From Taenia hydatigena (lineage: Eukaryota; Platyhelminthes; Cestoda; Cyclophyllidea; Taeniidae), in NCBI GenBank assembly GCA_036345935.2, contig JADWOT020000006.1, positions 12,312,519-12,376,518 on the forward strand: a DNA stretch of 64,000 bases. Direction: 5' to 3'. Under the pieces are notes generated by a model. That model had not been told where the DNA came from. It saw nothing but the letters and a program-made list of their open reading frames with translations, and did no database searches. Within the stretch, counting starts at the first letter, position 1, and the number at the start of each line of letters is the position of its first letter. Below, piece after piece: positions 1 to 13,700 of the stretch. The position numbers and the translations under genes are program-made.

Positions 1-1301
<1,301 letters not shown>

Positions 1302-1809
1302 TATTTCTAGATTGTATACAAAAAGGCTTGTTCGTACGTCCTCTAGTGTTCCGATTGGTCGACATTTCCCGTAAGGACACCATGATGCCCTAGAATGCAC
1401 CACGGTGCACACGATTCATCAACAATATAAGTCGGCACCGGACTCAAATTACGACTTGAAATTAGCCCATAGACTTTCAAATATATGCGGACGATGAACG
1501 TGTGCAGCCCAATAGGAATTAAACGTGAATAAACATGTAGTAGCTGAAATAACGGTAGGAAAACATCGCTATCATTTTGCGTGAGTAGCAATTTTAAAGT
1601 GTCTCTAATTCGTGAGAAAGCTTTTGGCCTTTTAAAGTTGTGCGAATTTCCGGCTAAGAAAGCATCGGGAAATGCCGTCTAATAAATTCTGCTACAATTA
1701 CAGTTATGATAACGGTTTTTAATGATAAGATAAAATCAGAAATGCATATCTTTGGAGTAAGGAAATATGAAAGATTTTGCAGCAAGCTTTTGGCTAGATG
1801 TCCACGGGT
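1302..1809. other. 5' flank of CYFIP, no gene seen
   Basis: This stretch lies upstream of the CYFIP start. Open frames on the minus strand between 1302 and 1591 run into the CYFIP frame but do not resemble the family, so they are probably 5' untranslated or flanking DNA. I saw no clear TATA box or other promoter element. Confidence 0.4.
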
Positions 1810-2095
1810 GTTTTAGCGTTCCAAGGCAACCCTGAAGCCAAAAGAAGGCATAAAATATTGGCAGAATATGCGTAGCGTCCCGAGACTTCTTTGAAGGAAA
1901 AAGAAGGCATAATACTAGGGCAGGACATGTATTCACTACACAGGTAACTGGACTGCTACCATGACCCAGAGGCCAGCAGCTCATTTCCCTCTGTCTGTTG
2001 AATATGTACATATATTCTACCCTAGTATTCTGCCTTCTTTTGCCTTCAATGGATCCTTGGGACGCTACACCGGCAGTCGGCGGAACAAAGTATTG
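1810..2095. repeat. Mosaic of truncated LTR-like repeats (family A), partly inverted
   Basis: At least three partial copies of the repeat family best seen at 48339-48531 lie here. Two begin with the 5' motif (tagcgttccaagg near 1816 and tagcgtcccgag near 1873) on the plus strand. A third is on the minus strand and ends at 2069 with gggacgctaca, the reverse complement of the 5' end. It is followed by a short piece of the 3' part (ccggcag near 2070). The copies are diverged and interrupted, so this is an old mosaic with no coding content. Confidence 0.7.
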
Positions 2096-2292
2096 CGAGT
2101 GCTTTATCTCAACCTCAAGAAGGTACTGATTAAGCTAGTGCTATAACGAAACTCGCTTGTTCGATGTTACTCGAATGTCAAAGCTGAAGATGAGGCACTT
2201 TAATAAACAACTTTTTTGGATCTGACTAATTTGCTGAAACTTGTTCCCTCCGAAATCCAATTAAATGTGAGGTTTTTATTTGTCTGCTACAT

Positions 2293-2567
2293 TGTAGCCC
2301 TCTAAAGCTTGCCTAAAGACAAAAGAAGGCAGCATAGTCAGGTTGAATATGCATTCAGCGAACAGGAATTAGTTGAGGTGTGGCCTTTCGAGATTTCCTT
2401 GAAGGCAAAAGGAGGCATAATACTCGGAACAGAATATATGTAATCAGCAAGCAGAGGGAACGGGGCCACTGGCATGACCCGGAGACCGACCCACTCGGCT
2501 AGGACAATATATGTCTACTAAAGTGACCGAACCCGAATCTGGCAGTCAGAACAGAAGTGGTATTACA
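2293..2567 (+). repeat. LTR-like repeat family A: partial copy followed by a near full-length copy
   Basis: A 5' fragment starts with tgtagccctctaaagc at 2293. A nearly complete copy of about 189 bp follows at 2379-2567. It shares the agaatatat core, the crgagggaac motif, the catgacccggag block, the ggcagtcagaac block and the terminal attaca. I see no matching 5-bp duplication at its two ends (tgagg versus tagct), so the insertion is old or rearranged. Confidence 0.7.
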
Positions 2568-3074
2568 TAGCTCCTCTCTTCGTTCGAGCATCGTTCCTTA
2601 CGCTCCCCTTGGAAAAACCTTCAGGTCAGCCATCACAACGTAATCAGTGCTGGAAGAAACACCCACGGGCTAACCGTGTCAGCCATCTAAATTCGAGTGC
2701 AACTGAGGAGATGCTTGACAAGTACATCACCAATCCCTCTTGGCAGTTCGACTGGACTTGGAATTTCATCCGGCTTGGAAACTAAATTCAGAGTAAGAGG
2801 TTCTGCCGAGCATTAGCGTATCCAAAGGGAGACGTTAAAACACCAGCCTTCTTAAGCAGGTTAGTGTTGCTTCAGCTGTTGATAGCTTTCTAGCTGAACA
2901 CGGGGGTGGAGTAGTTGACGAGGATAGACGTCGTTTTCAGCTCTTCTGTTATGGAATGTCAGAGATCCTCCCACTCGTAGTGCGTGCACTTCTCTGGCAC
3001 CATTACAGTTTGTCGCAAAAGGTAGAGATCGGGATAGAAATAATGTAAAGTCGGGTCCTATTTCCGCTACCACC

Positions 3075-3290
3075 GATGTATATATTCAGCAAGTAGAGGG
3101 AACAAAGCTGCTGGCACGGTCCGGGGACCATCCCACCCGGCCAGGGCAATATATGGCCACCCAAATGACTGAGACCGAAACTGGCAGTCAGAACAAACGA
3201 AGTATTACATGGGGCTACTGGCATGACCCAGAGGCCAGTCCGCCCGGCTAATTCAATGCGGCCAACCATGTGCCCGTAACCGGAACCAAG
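3075..3290 (+). repeat. LTR-like repeat family A, two 5'-truncated copies
   Basis: The first fragment (about 3075-3209) starts at the TATA-like core (gtatatattcagcaag) and ends at the canonical 3' terminus aagtattaca. The second (about 3211-3290) starts at the ctactggcatgacc block and fades out before the 3' end. Both are in plus orientation and diverged from the 48-kb copies. No coding potential is evident. Confidence 0.65.
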
Positions 3291-6200
3291 GGTCAAACAA
3301 ACAACATAGTTTGAGACTCCACATGACCAAGTATTAGCACGAATACCTTGTTACCACAGATTAGGTTGTAGTTTTGTGTCATTTGCAAATCCATTCCGAC
3401 TGATTTTAAAAGATTTAAAAAAAATAAGTTTTCCAGTTCAGAGATAGCTAAGCAATGCTTTAGAATGTCGTTGAATTAACGTAAACCTCTGACTCTAGTT
3501 GCAAAAATGGTACTGAGTTTGCAAGCACAAGAACTTAGTAGCTGACGCAGTCCTAAAAGTGATGTCTGCAATGGAACATTTAGTCTCCGCTTTGGGCTAA
3601 GCAACCCTGCCAGGTGGTGAGTCACGCGTTTCTTTTGAAAACACGGGATTAGTTTCAGTTGCGAGTCGTCTTAACAGCATGCGTATCACGGTCCTCGAGA
3701 GAGGTTTTTCGCAATCCCATTCTTAAAGGTGGTGATTGGATTGGCCGTCAAAGTCCCGTTTGTTTCAAATGATGTTGCCTTTGTAAGCAGTCATGATAGG
3801 TCTGCTTGAACTTTCCACTTCACTTCGTTTGCGATAATTTTGCTTATTAAGAGCAGATTAAACAACTCAAGGTTAGTTGGGAGGTGCAGATCTTGCACCT
3901 CAAATACTTCTTCAGCATATTATCTATTAATACAAGCAAGAAATATATGGGATTGAAGCCCACATTCAGGGTTTTTCGGATTATACACAATCCCTGAATA
4001 AACGATCATAGCCGTTAATAAGACGGAGGGCCTAAAATCTGGATTTTTTTACTATTGTTTAGGGATGGCTAGCGATTGGGACTCCTTATGACCTTTTGTA
4101 TCAAACTTTGGTAAACCTTTTGTCTTGTTTTTTTTGTGCTGGCTGACGGATATAGAAGCACAGTCCTGGCATGTTTAAGGGTACTTACCAAAATCACAAA
4201 AGAAATGATTTTTGAATCTTGAGCGTAGAAGTGTTTTTACTAGATCCAGAAAGCGGAAGCACCTGATTTCATTCAATAGAATTTTTCAAATGATAAAACT
4301 TTGCTCTTTTGTGTCATCTTAATAGAGACATCGCGTATACTAAAAGGTTTTGGAAGGCCGAAAACTTCCTGGTTCACGGGACTTGAGGGCTCCCCTGTTG
4401 CAATGTTCGAACGAGTGAATTTGCAGTTATACACGAAAATTCTTCACCACATCGACATTGAAGGTGAACTGGGAAGATAACTTGTACAACTGCACATTGA
4501 GAACTCACAGATGAGGCAGACAGAAGTGGGTTGATAGAAGTTGGAAGGCTGACTCCAAAAGGTCTGTTAAGAGCATTTGAACCCCATCGAGTTTTCTCTT
4601 TACCATATTTGTTAAAACGATTGATACAAACCTTGGCATTCATTTGATTTTGGTTACTACGTAGAGTTAAATTTGTTCTCCAACTGAATAAAGTGGTGCA
4701 AGGTGGTATCCCGAAACATCATGACAGTTCTTTAGCATTAACTTGGCGTACTAGATGTATGGCTGTTGCAAAGGCTGGTCATACAATTCTCCGACTCCGA
4801 GGCAGTAGGATACTATCGTCACTATGACAAAACTGCGCCTGAGTTGTTAGTGGCTCAATCTGTGATGCGATTGTCCACTAAAGCGTGGTCGAAGGTAACG
4901 TCCTCTCACATTGCCGCGCTTATCAGCTAGTCACTATTACGTATACATTTTCCCCCTGCCAGACCTAGATGCAAATCGTTAGCTGCCCTTAGGTGAGCTG
5001 GCAAGAGCGAAGCATGCCGCCATCCACATCCCTGCCCCAGTCACGGTCCCCGGGTTGGATGATTTACCGGGCCGAAACGACACCCTCCTCCTCCTCCTCC
5101 TCCTCCCACTCACTTGCTAGAACTCACACACGAAACAGGCAGCTTTCAATCGCATTCACCTTGTCTCTCCAACGAAAAAAACAAAGGTAAAATCGAATCA
5201 TTTGCCTCTGACATGAAAACAATGCCAGCGAGTGTGCAGAGTAGATCATCTTGCTTTAATTGGAATGGAAAATGCGAAATGCGCATATTAGGTAAATATG
5301 TGGGCATAAAAAGAACTTGCATTTTCATAATGATTGAGCAGATGGAAAGAGAAAGAGAGCCGCAATGAAACAATATGACGCTAAAGAGGGCCACTTTCAA
5401 TCGAATAAAGAGAACACACTTGGCTAATAAAACTCAAATTAATACTGAATTACTAGCAAATTGAGTTTAATGAAAACAACTGCTAATAGGGCTTTTCTGA
5501 GAGTTTTAATGCAAAACGTCAAGAATGCACTTTTAATGTCTAAAGTGGAAAATATGAAAGGATATGCAATTCATTTCCCATCATACATCGGGTAAGCATT
5601 AAGAGGTAAAGTGAGTTCAAGTAAGCTAGCTGATTCATGTGCTCTCTTACTTCCAAAAGCGTGCGAATTTCTGTGAGTCTTAAATTTAGACCAACTCAGA
5701 AACGAGCTAATCGAGATACAAAATGAATCAAAAGGCTTTGGCATCTGTTTGTCGATTTCTCTGTGAGTGGCAAATTTGTAGTGAATGTCTATTAACCCGA
5801 GAGATTTTCACTTGTGTGTGTGATAATAGATTGTTCGCGCCACCCTCCATGTTGACTGCTCTGTGTGTGTGTAATAGAAATAACTTTGTCGACACTGGGT
5901 TCAGTAACACAGAACAGCGTCCCACCGGCAGGAGGCCGGTCTCAATAGAGCTGGCTGCCATTCCTCGCTAATTGTACTGCACATTGAAGATACGACATTA
6001 ACTTTTGGTGAGCACAACTGTTTGCGGACACGTTTACTTTGAAAACTTAACCAAGCATCAGGACTACTTATTGAGCATGACCAAAGGTTTGGGAAGATTT
6101 CAACTTTTACGTAACTTACAAGGCAACGCAGCCCGTAGGCTTATGTTTAACAACTTTCTTCAATTGCGTATTTAAAAGCATTGGGAACTTAGAAGCGCAT

Positions 6201-6609
6201 TAATCGGACAAGCAGCACCAATAAAGTGACTGAATGCTGTAGGAAACTTAAAGTACGTAGTCATACCTTCTCTACCATGTCTTAAATGTGCTAGTTCAGA
6301 AGCCTCACAGAATCAGCATGAGATCAACAGTCTGATCGACGCAACACAGACATATTTGAGACAGTTCCGAATGCCATAGCATTGGTTGTGTTATTTTAAT
6401 TGGACCGGCCTCGAAATCGTGAGTATTCGAACCCGATTTCCAGCAACCTACTTCCGCATTTCACCACTTAATCAAGATCATGGAAAATTTCACATCTTGA
6501 ACATCGGAAATTGAAAACAGTGTGTTTTAATGGTCAGTGCCTCTGCTCACCCCCAGGATAACAGTTTGAAAGATAACTAACAGTGATGAAAAGGTAAATA
6601 ATTTAAAGA
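3291..6609. other. Intergenic DNA without recognised genes
   Basis: This is AT-rich sequence between CYFIP and the protocadherin gene. The open frames are short, not conserved in any way I recognise and not flanked by convincing splice sites. The only distinct feature is the short TCC microsatellite near 5083. Confidence 0.5.
5083..5107. repeat. (TCC)n microsatellite
   Basis: About eight uninterrupted TCC units lie inside a locally GC-richer patch (about 4990-5120). The open frame across it encodes a serine run only because of the repeat. Confidence 0.9.
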
Positions 6610-6753
6610 GTAACTGTAGTACTTTGTTTGCTGACTGCCGGTTTCGGCCACGGTGACGTAGGTGACCATACATTGGCCTAGCCGAGTGGGCCGTTTTTCG
6701 GGCCCCGTTCCCCTGCTTGCCAAATATATACAGATACATTCTGCCCTAGTAAC
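6610..6753 (-). repeat. LTR-like repeat family A, 5'-truncated, with possible 5-bp duplication
   Basis: The copy is on the minus strand. On the plus strand it begins with tgtagtactttgtttgctg at 6615, the reverse complement of the family 3' end, and stops near 6748 after the ctgccctag block, lacking about the first 45 bp of the family. It is flanked by GTAAC at 6610-6614 and GTAAC at 6749-6753. That duplication resembles the GTTAT (minus-strand ATAAC) seen at the 48-kb copies. Confidence 0.65.
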
Positions 6754-9689
6754 TACTTGGCCAGCGCTAATTAACGATAAGTTTACTATGAAAGAGCGTT
6801 CTAAGCAAAACGATCTCAAAAGTATGCCGTCGATGGAATTTTCTGTAATTCGTGTAACTAGGTATGCAGTCAGCGTCTTGGCCCCGATTAAAATGTGCGC
6901 TGGTTACACGAGTTTGATAATGGAATTCAAAAAGTGTGATACCCTTTTGAAGGTCCCATGGTTGTCGTGTAGGGGTGGTTTTAAATGCAGCGAGCTTCAT
7001 GGTATGTCTTAATTTGAACACAGGTCTAAGTCAAATTGCCGTACAATTAATATTATCGGGAGAGGTGAAAAAAACTACCTCAGATCTGCAAGTTAAATGC
7101 TACAATGAAGGTATTCACAAAGTTACTTGTCGCCAAAATAATAAAACATTCATCCGCTCTGCTAAACTTGGATTTTCGATTAGTATTTTAAAGCAATCTA
7201 CACTTCATTTGGAAGAAAAAAGTGATTTAATCAAAGGGAAATGACGACAATTTTTCCTAATCTACTTACCACACTTGTGGTGGTCAGATTAGACTCGTGA
7301 GTCACTGGCATAAATAGATTAGCGGAAAGGGCTTAAATGCCCGGATTAACTATCGAGATTAGCTGTCTCTATTTCGCTGATGACACTAATGTCTGATTAA
7401 TAATCTGGGAAAAAAAGGACGATGTGCGTGAGGAGATACTAGTACGTCTGCTCATTGTGGCGAGAATTGGGCGTGCGTTTGACTGGCGTCTTAATATAGA
7501 AATTTTACGGCCCAGAAGACTTTTTGACATCTACAGCTGAATAATCCAAGCCACACGTATCATAAATTGAAAGGTCCCTGTTTACAGTCGAATGAATGGC
7601 TATCAAACAATCAAACAATTCTAGACAGGGAGAAATAGCATAAAAATCAAACGTGGCAAGTTTTAGAGTGTTCGTCAGTCTGTGAAAGTGATGTTATTAC
7701 ATTTGCCGTCAAACATTTGGTCAGAAAGATCAAAATCAAATGGTTTTCTTAGTATTCATAGACGTGCTGTTTTAATACCAGTGAGAATTAAAATTCAACA
7801 GCATATTTTCTTGCCTAAGCAAGAAGTTATGCTTTAACACGTTAAGATTTTAATTTGCTTTGGTGCTTTAACTATCCTTGAAATTCTGCATAAATATTGA
7901 GAGTTAGCTGAGTGGAATTTAAAAACTCTTGAAAGACATACTGTGCTAAAATAAAGCCAAGTTAAATCTAGGCTAACTTCTAAACCCATCAAAATATAAA
8001 GATGCTAAAAGCTAGTAGGTTAAAAAAACTTCTCAAGAAATGGACATCGATTGTGAATGCATGTGTCTAGTCTGTATGTGTTTGCAATTGACTACCAGTT
8101 TTGTTCATTCAAACAACCCTTTGAGTTAATTACATGGGACAATATAAGACAATCTTCTCGGTTGACTGGATGCCCTGGTAGTAACTTTTGTTTAGATAAA
8201 ATCATTGACGCGGGACATCGAGTCCTTTGGTGCGTCGACCTTGTGGCATGCGATTTACTGCCTCCTAAGACAGCATTTAGCACCGTCCAGACAGAGGACC
8301 AAACCGAACTGAGCAGGCTCGTTGGGCATAGGAGTGTTAGTGAAAATTCTGCGCCCTTTATTCATTGAGGACTAATTGCTGCAAGCATACTTGTAGACCG
8401 CTAATTTAGGTTTATAATAAGGAAAATGAGAGGAAGTGAGTTAAATTCAATCGCAAAATAAAGTATTTCCATTATTAGTCGAAAGGCAAGGAAGGACAAA
8501 TTACAAATAAGCTAATGAATTAATCTCTGAAAGTGCGAACATGCCGATTAACGAGGTAGGGACGATAAGTAATCTGTAGTGGATGAGTTCATAACTGTGT
8601 TGCCTGGGCCTCCCAAGGGTGGGCAAAAGGGTTGTTTAGAATGACAGTGTAACAAAGGTGGATTAAAAGAAGTCTTCCCAATCATCACTTCTTAAATCCA
8701 TTTCAAGGTATGTAAGCTAAAGAAATTAACCGTAACATATTTTCGATTTCTAAGTCCTGAATCAATGTTATTAGAACAATGAATAGGCATACTCTCTAAT
8801 TTCAAGGGAAAAGTTATGCACCAGAAAGTTGAAATAAATAAACTTTATAATTGAACAAAATTGATCAACATATACTGACTAAGGAATGTAGTTAATCTTG
8901 TAACGAAATTCCACATCGTTTGGAAGCATTGACCACATCTAGTTGAATCATATTTAGGCAGTGGTGGTTCCCTAAGTGAAGTGGGAACCAGTGGTGGGTT
9001 GTTCACTTTTTATCGTTTTGCTCTTGACGCCGCACAAATTACTCAAATATATCCCGTCAACGTATTTTAATAAAGTCACACCACTTCCCAAACATAAATG
9101 TGATTTTAAAACGTCATCACATTGTTGGTTGTACACCATTTCCACTCCGACGCTGAGTAGCTACTCCGCTGCGGCACTTATATGCAAGCATTCGAAAGAA
9201 AATTTGACCCTTTCATAACTAAAAGGAATATAAAACATTATCAACTAGGAACAATAACGACCAACCAAAACTAAATGATTGTCGAGTAGTATGTTTGATT
9301 TGTGAACTCGTTTACACGCAACATTTGTAATTGCTGTAGCTCACGTTAATTAGTCGGAAAAATTGTATCTAAACCTTCTTAAGATGCTATTTTTCTCTTT
9401 GCTGTTTGTTCATTTGTTTAAACTAGATTTCAAACCTCATGACCAGTGCCTAAAAAGCGATCCCATTACTCAACACTTCTATTTTGCGATTGGTTTACAA
9501 AACCCTGGCCACTGGGTGTCACCATGGCGCGTTTTAAAAGGTATGTTAAAGCATTTCTCTGTAAACATTGATGTACCGGATATTTTGTGTTATTTTCGCA
9601 GGCAAATGGACATGCATCTCTGTATGCTACAAATGGGCAGGAAATGCATTCTGCACACAGACACACAGGAGTAATGCAGCTACTCCTGG
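6754..9689. other. Intergenic DNA without recognised genes
   Basis: No coding region, RNA gene or repeat is recognisable here. Open frames of 60-116 codons exist on both strands but look random: no family motifs and no consistent splice sites. Confidence 0.5.
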
Positions 9690-9951
9690 GATGCATTGAT
9701 GCTCCCCGTTCTCTGATTGGCTACTCCTGCAGAGAATCAGACCAATGATACAAGCTGGCATGAGGAGGAGAATGACTATTTCTCGAAGCACGGGCAGTTG
9801 AGTTCCCTGCCAGAATCCACAAGTCAGCTGCCATCACCTCTGCCACTCTTAGGCCTGGCCAACCGCAGCCACTTGCCCTGGTCTAAGCACACGCGCATAC
9901 CACCGGCACAAATTTCCCCGTGACTCGTGCCCCACCATTGTTTTCTTTGCG
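9690..9951 (+). promoter_or_regulatory. Candidate promoter / 5' non-coding exon of the protocadherin gene
   Basis: This patch is clearly GC-richer than its surroundings. It carries an inverted pair of CCAAT-type motifs (gattgg near 9715 and accaat near 9742) and ends in a strong splice donor, GCG|GTGAGT, at 9951/9952. A good acceptor (gctttactttag) ends at 10694, 27 bases before the protocadherin ATG. The natural reading is an untranslated first exon spliced to 10695. This rests on sequence signals only. Confidence 0.35.
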
Positions 9952-10694
9952 GTGAGTATAAGCCCATAGCTACTAAAAAATAACTGCACTACATCTTAAC
10001 ATTAGCCATTGTGCACTGAACCGAGGTATGGGTTCTAACTGATGAACAATATTTTTTAAAAGAATCGCCTCAATAACAAATACGCTTGATTTGAGAAACG
10101 GTTCGTGCAAATGAAAGGACGAAGTGTGGGATCAGATATGGTTGTAGAACTGACTTTAAGCGACTTGGCGCGAAGACATTTTATTTTTTGTAGCTTCAAA
10201 ACCAGCATCGCTTTTTGATGAATGGCAAATTTCCTTAATGACACTTTTTCGATGCGCCGAATTACTGCGTTTTTTGACAATACTCAAATGGGAAAAGATC
10301 GGGGAGTTAAGTGAGGGAGGGAAGCAATTAGTAAAATGATTTGTTGGCTAATCTAAACTGATTATAAATGAGACAAATGTGTTTGGTTGATTTAGATTAA
10401 CAACGAATCCAATACTTTTATGAAGGGAGTAAAGTTGGGACCTGAACCATTTATCAGCGAATTTATCCATCTATGTTAGTCAGGATTTTTCGATACAACT
10501 CATCCAATACATTGAGGAGAAAAAAAAAACAAGTTTCATTCATTCATCTGAGGTCTTGTAAAATGAATTCAAAAGAGTGTTTAAATAATGAACTTTGGTT
10601 AGAATAATATTGTTTGTCGTTGATAGGGAGCAGCAAACAAAAGGCAAAGAGACTATTTAGGATTCAAGTGCATTTTACATCTGCTTTACTTTAG
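9952..10694 (+). other. Possible first intron of the protocadherin gene
   Basis: AT-rich sequence lies between the strong donor at 9951/9952 and the pyrimidine-rich acceptor ending at 10694. Nothing else is recognised in it. Confidence 0.3.
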
Positions 10695-10721
10695 TAAAAA
10701 TCTGCGAAACGTATCCTGACT

Positions 10722-13700
10722 ATGCAAGGATTACTCTTCTTCTTTCCTGCTGTCTTCCTGCTTCCTTTGACCAAAGGTGAGCAGCTTCAATTCCATCTGC
10801 ACTATACAGTTCGTGAGAACGAGCCGAGTGGCTATCGTGTTGGCTACCTCGATGACGATCTTAGACGCCAGCAGGCACTAAATTTTTCTCGACTCTGTGG
10901 TGGAGGTGGTGGGTGCAAGGACTTGCGCTTCCGCCTTCGTGAACCATCCTTCCATTTGGAGCTGGACGAGACCACTGCCATGCTCACGACAAAGTCGACT
11001 ATTGACTTTGAACAGCTCTGCATTGGGCAATGTCGTTCCACTCTTGATGCCTACCTAAGCGTAACGGTCAACGTGTGGCAAGAGAGGAAACTGACTGCAT
11101 TTATTCACGTAAGAATTCAAGTGATTGATGTGGACGACAATAGCGTGGAGTTTCCAGAAGACATTCCCAGACCCTTTGTCCTATGCCTAAAGGAAGTGAT
11201 CTATCGAAAGGGCAAGACGATTGAGTTGCCCCGAGCGGTGGACAAGGACGTGACTCCGAAGTATTCCTCCATTACATATCGACTAGAATTTGCCACTAGT
11301 CAATGGGTATCAATGAAGATGGTGGAGCTGAGCGTGACGAATGATTCGCGGCCGCTTCTGATACTGAAGGAAGACTTGGATTATGAGGACGTAAAGGAGT
11401 ATGGCTTTTTGTTGGTGGCATGCAATCCGGACTTACAGTCAGATAATTCAAAAACAGTTATCCAGGAGGCACAGCTTCCAGTTGTTATTCAGGTACTGAA
11501 TATCAATGATATGGAACCAGTATTTCCCCAATCTGTTTACTCAGTTGAAGTGCCAGAAGATATCCAACCGGGAATGGTTATTATTGAGGTATGTTAACAT
11601 CGAGACCAAATTATTTACTAATTATATTACCGTATAATTGAAGGGAATGGTTAAGACTAATAAAACTATTATGAAAGGTAAGTTTCTAAGCTGGTGTCAT
11701 CGTAAAAATCACCACCGCTATTGTATTCGGTTATTTAGCCTAAATGTTAATTCAAAATACGGTGCATGTTTTAAAAGCAAGAAGAACATAAGGCATGAGA
11801 AATAGAAGGCTCAACGTAATGGCAAAATTAAATCCTTTGTAATAATTTGATATAAAATCAGTGGTAGCAACAATAAATGCCTCAACACACCAATTTTATA
11901 TAAAATTAGAAAAATCACATTTACTGATGTCTAAACAAGGAGAGCAAAAGGAAACTTACATCCTCTTTGTAATCATGAAGCAATAAACATTGGATTCAAA
12001 TTAACGTGAGATCTACGACATCGTTGGAACGTAACTCCCAGTCCATAAATCAAAACGTTAGTTTGCGCTAAAATTATGAGATCAACACTTAAGTAAGTTC
12101 CTTTTAGCCTTTATGTTTACTCTGACCAGAAATGGCAAAGTGACGATTAATTATCTTCGGTTCGCCAACCACGACAAAAAAATGACATTTAGCACTTAAT
12201 GCATGGGTCTCGGAAGTTGAACACGAAACACCTCTCCTACACAGTTGAAAGCAATCGATCGTGACGCCGATGCGGTTCTCACTTACTCGATAAACTCCGC
12301 GCCAGGGATGAATTTGACAACGCCTTTCGAGGTAGAACCTGATGGAAAAGTGCGTCTGCGTGAGAGCTTCGACTTCGAACAACGCACCGACTATAACCTG
12401 CCAATTAGGGCAAGTGATGGGGACTTCGTTGCTTCGACTCGCCTTCACATTCGTCTCCTTGATATCAATGATGAAGCACCCGCCTTCATAGTCAATCCGA
12501 CGCATCTAGCAGTTGAGGAAAATCAGCCGCCAAATGTCCTGGTTGGCCAGGTCTAGTCTCTGCGTTAATCTTTGATTTTATACTGTGCACACATTATTTT
12601 GGATGGACGATATGCCAATTTAGGTGGAAACAACTGCAATAAATACATCACTTGATCCCAGTTTGACTGGGTTGAAATAATTGCATCGATTCTGTTTCAT
12701 TGTTTTGGTCAGATTATGAATGCTCAGGGCCGTAAATCGCACTTGATTTTTTTGTACATAATGGAATAGCAAAATCGCTCACCTATTTTAGCTCGGCATA
12801 ACAGTACTTGTTATTTACATTCATTTAGGATTTCATTAACTCCGCCATTGCACGCATATCGTAGAAAGACTTTAACATTTGGGAAGGTTTTAGACTATAG
12901 GCTATTGTAAAAAGATACTTTCATTTTAAATGAGTACATCGCTTGCGTACATAATTCAATTTATACTTTCAGCAGGATATTTAGGTGGACACCTAAAACA
13001 ATTAAGAAAACCATGGTAATTGAAAAGAAAACTGTTTAACTTTTGACCATATTATATAAAAATGGTTTGATTCGCTAGTGTTTTGTATGCATAGAAAAGT
13101 GGTGTTAAGCCCAAGCCAAGTATGAATTAACTCTACCTACACGCGAAGCCTTTGTTAGAATTGCTTTGGGGGATTTTTTCATCTCCCCTCAAAATGGCAG
13201 GAATGGCTCGTTTGAAGCATTTAGAAACACAAATAGGAGCGGCATTGGCGGTTTCGCAAGAACGTCTAGCAGAAAATTGGTCTATTACGAAGGAAGGTAC
13301 CGCTATTACAGGCCAGTTCAACACACCTACTCATGAGCAGAGCAGCCACAACTTTTCACTGCACCAGGATATCTATTTTCCACTATGTACTTCTGGATAT
13401 ACAAATTTGAATAGAATATGTCGAATGAACTACGGTTATAAATGTCAATTAGTTTGTAACTAATAACAGAAGAACTGGTTATTTTTGGAAATATGCAAGT
13501 GGTCATGGTTAAAATGCATATTGGTCGGCGCATTAGCAGACCATGTTCTGCCACTACACCATGAAGTCACCTTACATGAGCATGAAGATGTGCGGTTAAA
13601 GGTGTTGCCTTCCTCTCAAATTCATGCACAATGACTTGGTGACCACACAATTAATGTGAATGCGACGACACTTAAAACATGGAATTCACCTCAAGCTTGT

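Noticed and set aside
1302..1412. Upstream in-frame ATG of CYFIP at 1412
   Set aside because: The added 37 residues do not resemble the family, while the ATG at 1301 gives the usual N-terminus.
5114..5400. Overlapping open frames near the TCC microsatellite
   Set aside because: Short, low-complexity and open on both strands, with no family resemblance or splice context.
6418..6445. tRNA B-box-like sequence (minus strand gggttcgaata)
   Set aside because: No T-arm stem, acceptor stem or A box can be formed around it.
13152..13463. Open frame of 103 codons on the plus strand inside a protocadherin intron
   Set aside because: Parts look protein-like (ARLKHLETQIGAALAVSQE), but I see no family, no supporting splice sites and no way to join the protocadherin in phase.
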